Part shown: piece by piece, positions 57,540 to 64,000 of the stretch
Layout: each line of letters opens with the position of its first letter
How positions within the stretch are numbered: the first letter of the stretch is position 1
Assembly: GCA_032821775.1 (NCBI GenBank)
Contig: JAVLRN010000006.1
Coordinates: 744,001-808,000 of the forward strand
Direction: 5' to 3'
Length of the DNA stretch: 64,000 bases
Source of the DNA: Sanguinoderma infundibulare
Taxonomy: Eukaryota; Basidiomycota; Agaricomycetes; Polyporales; Polyporaceae
The notes under the pieces: model-generated
What the model was told of the DNA's origin: nothing
Database searches by the model: none
Seen by the model: only the letters and a program-made list of their open reading frames with translations
Translations under genes and position numbers: made by a program

Positions 57540-58741
57540 AGCGTTTCGGATAGGCAGAGCGCTGAAATGGCGTTCAAATGCTGCGGGAGAGACTCGGGGG
57601 TGGCAGGGCCGATGGAAGCGAACCGATCGACGCAAAGTCAAATCGGAAACACAAGCGTCCAGTGGTCTGCGGCGACAAACTGGAGCTGCAATGAAACAAG
57701 TGGAGGATGGGATCAGAAATCTTGATGGACGCCTACGAGCAAGACAGTTAGTATCGGTCACAATCGAATAGCCGCGCACGTATGCGGTCGAGGCTATTCG
57801 TCTTGCGCGCGAATATCTTTGCTTGAGGGGACGAAGGGGAGCACCTGAAAACGATTCAAGGTCAGCGCGGTCACTATCGTGAGCCTAGGCGGGGCATACA
57901 TGACGAGAACGCGTTCGCGTCATGTATGCCCTGCCTAGCCGGGAAAACAGAGACGTACCTGGGGAAGGCGACTGCAGATGACGCAGGCGAGGGTGAGGCT
58001 GGAGTGGATGCTGTAGTACGTGCGGGGACAACGGGTGAGACGACGGGCGGGACGACGAGTAGAGCGACGGCGGGAGGTGACTCGAATCGACCAAGTCCAC
58101 GCCCGCCACAATTGTGGCGGGCGTTGTGGCGGGCGTGAGTCAGGCGGGCGGGCGACACCACAATTGTGGCATCGGGGCGCAGCCGGCCCGATTTGTGGCA
58201 GGCGTGAGTAAGGGGTGGACTTGGTCATTTCGAGTCGCCTCCCACCGTCGCTCTACTCATCATCCCACCCATCGTCCCCGCACATCTCCGGCAGATCCAT
58301 CCGACCGCAGGGCTCATCAACATCGACTCCGGTGTCAAGTCCTCCTCCTGTCGCAAACACTTCAAGTTCTAGTACGGTCGCAAACAGGTACGCCGTCGTT
58401 GCATGGTCCGGACGTGTTCGCGTCATGTATGTCCCGCCTAGGCTCAGGATAATGACGGCGCTGACAATGAATGTCATTGCTTTCAGGTGCCCCCCTTGTC
58501 CGATCAAATAACAATCTTCATGCCGACATCGCACTGCTCAACTGGGTACGTCACCCTCCTTGCTATTGACCTATACTAACTGCCATACTCGCAGCCGCCC
58601 ATCAAGATATCTCATCCCATCCCCCTTCCTTTATCACAGCTCCAGTTTGTCGCTGCAGACCACTGGACGCTGGTGATTCCGATTTGACTTTGCATCGATC
58701 AGTTTGCCTCTATCGGTTCTGCATCCCCCGCCGTAATCTGA
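57540..58741. promoter_or_regulatory. Large palindromic divergent promoter region between RING gene B and the 58742 gene
   Basis: The left half (about 57600-58080, read in reverse) and right half (about 58234-58720) are diverged copies of the RING 5' region. Both contain the CTTTCAGGTGC-type acceptor, the CTAACTG-CTCG(T/C)AG segment and the CCAGTTTGTCGC block. The 58080-58234 fold-back element is in the centre. Each half faces its own gene. Confidence 0.7.
58080..58234. repeat. About 155-bp fold-back repeat at the centre of the divergent promoter
   Basis: The outer arms TCGAATCGACCAAGTCCAC and its near-complement at 58217-58234 pair. The interior has two CCACAATTGTGG palindromes (near 58106 and 58158) and GGCGGGCGTGAGTCA. 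It is related to 51801-51951. Confidence 0.85.
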
Positions 58742-60744
58742 ATGACTCGCCGTAATCTGGACGACTCCATGCCCGAGTTGCAAGTGCAAAACGAGGACAC
58801 ACATACGCTCCATTGGAATGATGCACTCGTCACCAGCAACACTCCGAACAACGAGTGGGCCATCAGCTCGCCCAACATGTCCTTCATTCCTGAGCCCCCC
58901 GTCGGTATTATTGAAGTCGTGCTCCGTAAAGATTGTAGATATGGTTTTGTAGACCCTATTCAATGGCCACAGACGTTCTCGCATGGTTTCGAGTACCTCG
59001 CTGCTGTTTTACGGTGTGTGCCGGACAGCCACCCCCTTGTCCCAATCTGGTGGACTCCGCGGGAGGACGATTTCGAGCTGATCGAGGGATCAGTTATCAA
59101 GTGCCTGGGTTTACTCCGGCGCGCAGCAGTCGAGCCGCTTGGTGCCCTCGTCGACCGTCTTTCCAAGACAGTCCTTGCCATTCCTAATCGCAACCCGCTG
59201 CTTACCCGCCTCGAGATCCGCATGCGGCTTTCCCGGGACAGACTTCTGTTGTTCCCGTGTACTTGGCGCGATGCCTGCCTCCAGGTCTCCCTGACGCAAC
59301 GATTCTGGCTCATGGCTCAGGCCTTCCTCGACTTCTACGCCATCTATCCTCCTTCTGGACAACCTCGCCCTGTGAATACCCGATTCATGGGCGCTTTCAC
59401 AACTGATCCGGAGGCCGTCCAGCAACTCTTCATGGCCGGTATACCTGTCTGGTGGCTCCGTCTCGATCTCTCAATCCTCTCCGATACCTCAGTTCGTGCC
59501 ATCGTGCCCCTCGCCCCGTCTCACGACATTTGCATGGATGTCGCCCCCGGTTACGGAGAGCATTTATACAGGGGTCTCGTCGGTGAGAAACACCTGCAAG
59601 TTATGTGTCGTGGAGGGCATACATATCAGGATGTTTCACGAACCATTCTTCTCGCTGTGGACTCTGATCGTGGCTACTCTTCCTCCCCAAGTCAGAGGGA
59701 TCACAAGGCCGGTGCAGTCGAGAATGCTGCCCAACCCCGTGCATCGACATCACAAGGAGGAAGACAGTCTATGCATCAGCAAGTTGCGAAGAAGCCTCCC
59801 TGTGAGTGTCGCTGGATTCAGCGGGCTTGGTCATAATACTGACTTAACCTTTGCAGATGCGTGGCCGCACGGCACCCAAGTTCGCGACCTACAACCACGA
59901 ATGGATGCCTCCACCAATCAGCATGTGGGAGCGCATGATGTCAAGCATTGACCTTTCCAAGCCGGCCCGCCCTCAGGCCGAGATCTGGGGGTATTGGATT
60001 CCCAAGCCCGCCATGTTCCTCCGCCCTCAGACCGTGGAGCGTCGCCAACGTTACCTCTACAACTGGCTACGCATTCGACCCACTTGGCTTTACTTCCTGC
60101 GACTTTGCGAGGCGCGCGCGATGCGCGTCGCTACGCAATGGTGGCACAACTTCCTTTACGGCGAAACTGGGCGGACAGAGATAAACCATCAAACTCGGAA
60201 CGGGCAACGTCAGGACCAGATGCAGAGAGTTTTCAGCCTCACGTTCTCGAAAACTGATTTTGATCTCACCAGTACAGCCGCGCCCTTCTGGTTAGGTAGG
60301 CGCGTCCCCACTGTCGACCCCCCTCTCTGCCCGACGATCCTGTGGGAGATCTGCAAGCTCGGATTCCGGCATGAGCTCCTCGCACTTGATCGCCTTTTGT
60401 TTACCGGCCGAACGGAGGGTTTCGATGAGGAGCAGCGAGAGGATCTGCTGGCAGCCGTGTTCTTCGACCATTCCCTTTTTTGCATCCGTGAGCTGCCTAA
60501 CGCTCTGGTCGGTTTGGGCCACCCAACATGGTCCTCTCACGTTCCCTATCTGGATGCGTTTCGGCGTGTCATGCTGCGTTGGCCCCATTGCCTGACAACC
60601 TTCTTTGCAGACAGCCCCATCACGACAGCCCTGCTGGAAGGGGAGGTTCTGCGTCGTGAGGAGGAACTTGTCTCATTCTATGTGAATACCTTTTTTGAAC
60701 AGTCGGGACGGGCCCCGATCGTCCCTTTTTACTTCCCCATGTAA
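58742..60744 (+). CDS. Uncharacterised KDZ-neighbour protein, family copy 2
   Basis: Two long open parts, 58742-59801 and 59857-60744, flank an obvious intron (gtgagt at 59802, cag at 59854-59856). The first part shares QWPQTFSHGF and GIPVWW with copy 1. The second shares FRHELLALDRLL, LRWPHC and FYVNTF, plus the spacing of Trp/Tyr-rich blocks. The intron falls in the variable linker between the two conserved halves, where copy 1 has none. The splice is out of phase by one base (exon 1 ends in phase 1, exon 2 starts in phase 0). Either another splice site is used or the copy carries a frameshift. It sits 366 bp upstream of KDZ transposase 2 on the same strand. Confidence 0.65.
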
Positions 60745-61109
60745 TAATTGACATGTAGTACCGCACTCTGGTGCATGGACGAGTACTGTTTCTTGACCCT
60801 GTTCATGTTCGTTGTCTTCGAATGCACCGTCATCTGCCAGTGTCTCCGCGCCTTCACCGAGTTCCGCACCATGGCTATAGCTCCATACCGCATCTATTGT
60901 AACAATGTCATGCCCAACAAACAATGAATGTGCTTTATTGTACTGAACACTTTGCCCTGCACAGCACTGACCATCCGACGCACATGCCTGATGACAATGC
61001 GGCGGGCCACCGACCCGGAGAAACCGACCGTCCCTGCTCGCTGTAACGATTTCGTGGTTCACATGCACTCTATCTTTGCCCCTCTCCTCTCCCTCGCTCG
61101 TCCTGCTTC
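60745..61109. other. Short intergenic region between the KDZ-neighbour gene and KDZ transposase 2
   Basis: It presumably holds the 3' end of one gene and the promoter of the other. No other feature was seen. Confidence 0.5.
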
Positions 61110-64000
61110 ATGTCGTCCTTCAGAATACCCAAACGTGCCGCTCGCAGCATTCGTGAAGGCGTCGACCTTTATCGTCCTCATGCTCATCATATAAGCCATG
61201 TTCTACGCGGTAATGGGAAAGCCGAGATTGTAAAGAAGACTCTCGAATATCGATCGGGGCAGTCGTCGCGGAAGCGTCCGCGCGACACTTCCCCCGAACA
61301 TGACGGTATGGACGTTGACTGGGTCGAGATACCAATCATTGAGCCCTCCTCCAATCACGGATCAACATCTACCCCTCCTGATCCCGTCGCCCCATCATCA
61401 ATACCTACCTCCGCGAGGACTTCAGAACCACCTCCGATAGGCAAGAAGACTAAGGTACGTGTGTCTCCCATATGTTTTAGTCTTATCTCGCTCAATAATA
61501 TTTGTAGTCTCGCACAGTCGCCTCACAGATCGAGCAGTGGCTCCCATCCGAAACCACCGTCCTGCGCCGACTCTTCTCGCGTGAGCACGCTAAGGACATC
61601 GGCGCCCCATGTTCCTGTGGCCGAATGACCGCCAAATGCGAATATCATTGCCTGGATTGTTCCGCCACCCCCTCCATGTGCCAGACATGTATCGAGCAAA
61701 TGCATCGTCATCTCCACTTCCATTGGATCCAATGCTGGAACAGCAAATTCTTCGAACGCATCGACCTCTGCTACCTGAACCACACCATCTACCTCGGTCA
61801 CGGCGATTCCCCTTGCCCCGCAATCACCAAGACCGCCTTGAAGCCCTCGCAAGTCGTCGTCGTCCATACCAACAGCGTCCATCGATGCCTCGTCCATTAC
61901 TGCCGTTGTGGCAAAGATGATGGCGAAGACTACGAGCAACTCATTTCCAGCGGGCTCTGGCCTGCGAGCAAGAGTCGTCCAGAGACCGTGTTCACGGAGG
62001 ACCTCATGAAGGAGTGGCAACTCATCTGGGACATCTCGCACGGCAGCGCGCAAGACTATTTTCGAGTCAAATGCCGCCTCGGGAACAACACGAACCCGGA
62101 AGTGGTTGAGGCACGTTTTTTCGTCTCGACATACAATCTGCTCACCACTAACCACAGCCAATTTAGGATCGCACTCGTGAGCTCAATGTCGCTGCATGAC
62201 TCTGGAGACACTACGCGATGGTCAAACGCTCGGGGCGCTATCATGGCATCGTGATCCCGCATTACAACCCGCGTGCAATCACCCTACCTTGCATTGCCTG
62301 TCCATGGCCTCGCTTCAACCTCCCGCCCGATTGGAAAACTGCGATGCCAGATCATCTCAAGTATGTTTCGAACTTTGTAGCACATGTACTACACTAATTC
62401 ACTAACCTTGTTAGGTATATCTACCGCATCATCATGGGTTGTGACGGTAACTTCAGCCTGCAGAAGAAGTCGAAGCGTGACGACCCCAACGATCGCAGCC
62501 TCGCGATGGGGGAAGGGTATTTCATCCACCCCGAAACAATGAGACCGTTGATGAAAAAAAAGTGGGCGTCCCACATGATCGTACGTGCCACCCGATTCGT
62601 GCTTTTTTGGAGTCTAATCACCTGGGACAGGAGGAGACTTGTAGCGGCTTCAAGGTTGCGCGCTCACAACATCTCAACAAGTTCCGTTTCACCGACTTTA
62701 GCGGCATCGTCGGTACCCTTTGCAAACATGTCCTTTTTCGGCCTCAGGCGGTCGTGAACACCCTTGGAGGGGAAGCGTGCGTCTTCGACTCCCCGCCTGA
62801 CTGCGACCTTCGCTAACCACGACATTCACAGATTAATATTCTCGGATGCGTCTATCTATAGTGCTCTGCAAGGCACAGAAGAACACGAACACAGGGCGAT
62901 GAGCTACAACGTCATTTGTATCATGATTCGACACATACTCGAACACTGGGTGGACTACTTTCCAGATGCACTCCCGATGCTGGAGAACATGCTGATGATA
63001 TTACCAAAGATGCATATGTACGCGCACAAAGACCTCTGTCAGGCCGTCTACTCCCTCGCGTATTCGGCAGGTTTTGGCCTCGACCACGGCGAAGGCGTGG
63101 AAACCCCTTGGGCTGATTTCAACATCGCCGGGCTTGCGACACGGGAAATGAGTGGCGGCAGTCATGAGGACGCGCTCAACTCGCTCATCAACTATTGGAA
63201 CTGGAAAAAAACTGTTGGCATGGGTGAGTAGTTGTGAATTTTCGTCCGCGTTCCATACTCATGCTGTCAATTGCAGCAAACTATCTTGGCCGCAAGCTGC
63301 CCGAGGTGTATGCCGGTCAGTGCCGAACCACGAAGTACCTGGCCGGCCTTTCGGCCCTCGCTGGCCCGAAGAACGTCGCTTCGTGGCTTGCACTCCCGTT
63401 TGATCCCAATGCGCCAACCCCTCTCACTTTCCGCATCAAGGAGCAGGCGTTCGAGCAGAGTCTATTTCTTGTCAATCAATCACAGTGTACATCGCGTTTC
63501 CGGGAGTTAGCGAGGTGTCGCAGCATGCTAAATTATCCACCCAGTGCCTTCTGCGAAGCAAGCGTACAATGCACTGGTCGAGGGTCACCGGGACGAGGGC
63601 GCCAAGACACATGCGCGCCGCGCTGTCGCTCACCTGCGCAAGGACCATGCCGACTTCATGATCACCGGGCTGGAGCTTGAGGGGTGGATGTAAGTCGTCA
63701 ATCATGTCCGTATTATACCCGATCGCGCTTTAAATGATGATAAATTTGGTTCAGGCTGGATCTACAAGAACGCGACAAGCAGAAGAAGAATGTCACCCAA
63801 AACGGTACGATCGTCGATGAGAATACGAATGCTCAGATCACATGGAGCGGCTGGCGCAGGAAGCTGGACAAGTGGTGTGTGTTACAAGCTAAGTATATGC
63901 CATCTCTTGGAATCACCATCCCCTTGACTGCTCACAACCTCACGGATGACCCCTCCTGCCGCCGTGGTTCTCGGCACGAACATGATTCCGACTCTGAGTC
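61110..64000 (+). pseudogene. KDZ-superfamily transposase, CxC2-type, with one in-frame stop, truncated by the window end
   Basis: Model: 61110-61454, 61508-62104, 62167-62360, 62415-62580, 62631-62776, 62832-63223, 63277-63459, 63545-63689, 63755-64000 (open). All phases agree. A basic leader with MDVDWVEIP precedes the Cys cluster CSCGRMTAKCEYHC, CLDC-type pairs and YCRCG. KDZ blocks follow: CPACP-like CIACPWPRFN, MGCDGNFSLQ, CSGFKVARS, MLMILPKMHMYAHKD, then GFGLDHGEGVETPW. One TGA at 62197-62199 interrupts the exon-3 frame where an Arg codon fits, consistent with a CGA to TGA change. Otherwise the copy is well preserved. It is a relative of the intact copy at 22901-26901. The C-terminal end lies outside the window. 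Confidence 0.88.

Noticed and set aside
1..64000. tRNA, rRNA or other structured RNA genes
   Set aside because: No T-loop/B-box sequence in a cloverleaf context and no rRNA-like stretch was noticed by eye. A covariance-model search would be needed to exclude them fully.

Overview
This window looks like nuclear DNA of a filamentous basidiomycete, most likely an Agaricomycete. Coding regions are GC-rich and cut by many GT-AG introns of about 45-85 bp. There is a fungal-type FunK1 kinase, and three separate loci carry KDZ-superfamily DNA transposases, which are abundant in this group. No bacterial signals, rRNA, tRNA or CRISPR array were seen. Order and species cannot be told from the sequence alone.

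Layout. 1-7.4 kb is ordinary host sequence: the 3' part of a copper P-type ATPase (CCC2 type) and a complete FunK1 kinase on the other strand, ending tail to tail. 7.4-18 kb has repeats built on the palindrome GGATGCATCC, a weakly recognisable MACPF-like gene with a decayed neighbour copy, and two multi-exon lineage-specific genes of unknown function. 18-27 kb holds an uncharacterised 722-residue protein divergent from an intact KDZ transposase with a consistent 12-exon model. 27-31 kb is a graveyard of metabolic gene relics (P450 and flavodoxin pieces, a headless short-chain dehydrogenase, a carboxylesterase lacking its middle) around one small intact gene with a HicA-like look. 31-44 kb is a decayed large KDZ element of a different subtype: transposase with stops, about 4 kb of AT-richer non-coding DNA with tandem and inverted repeats, then an Ulp1-like SUMO protease broken by stops and an insertion of about 1 kb. 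44-51 kb has three more unknown minus-strand genes, one broken. 51-58.7 kb contains two inverted copies of a RING-finger gene with a SUMO-interaction-like motif, linked to small fold-back repeats and a relic of the mitochondrial ATP synthase alpha-subunit gene. 58.7-64 kb repeats the earlier pairing: a second member of the 722-residue family followed by a second KDZ transposase, running off the window.

The main theme is a KDZ-associated neighbourhood. The same uncharacterised protein family sits beside a KDZ transposase twice. The RING/SIM genes and the Ulp1 relic point to SUMO or ubiquitin chemistry in these elements. Fragments of host genes (CCC2 and atp1) have been copied into the repeat-rich parts. 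The 5' region of the RING genes has also been duplicated in inverted orientation, so it now lies in front of the second family member as a divergent promoter.
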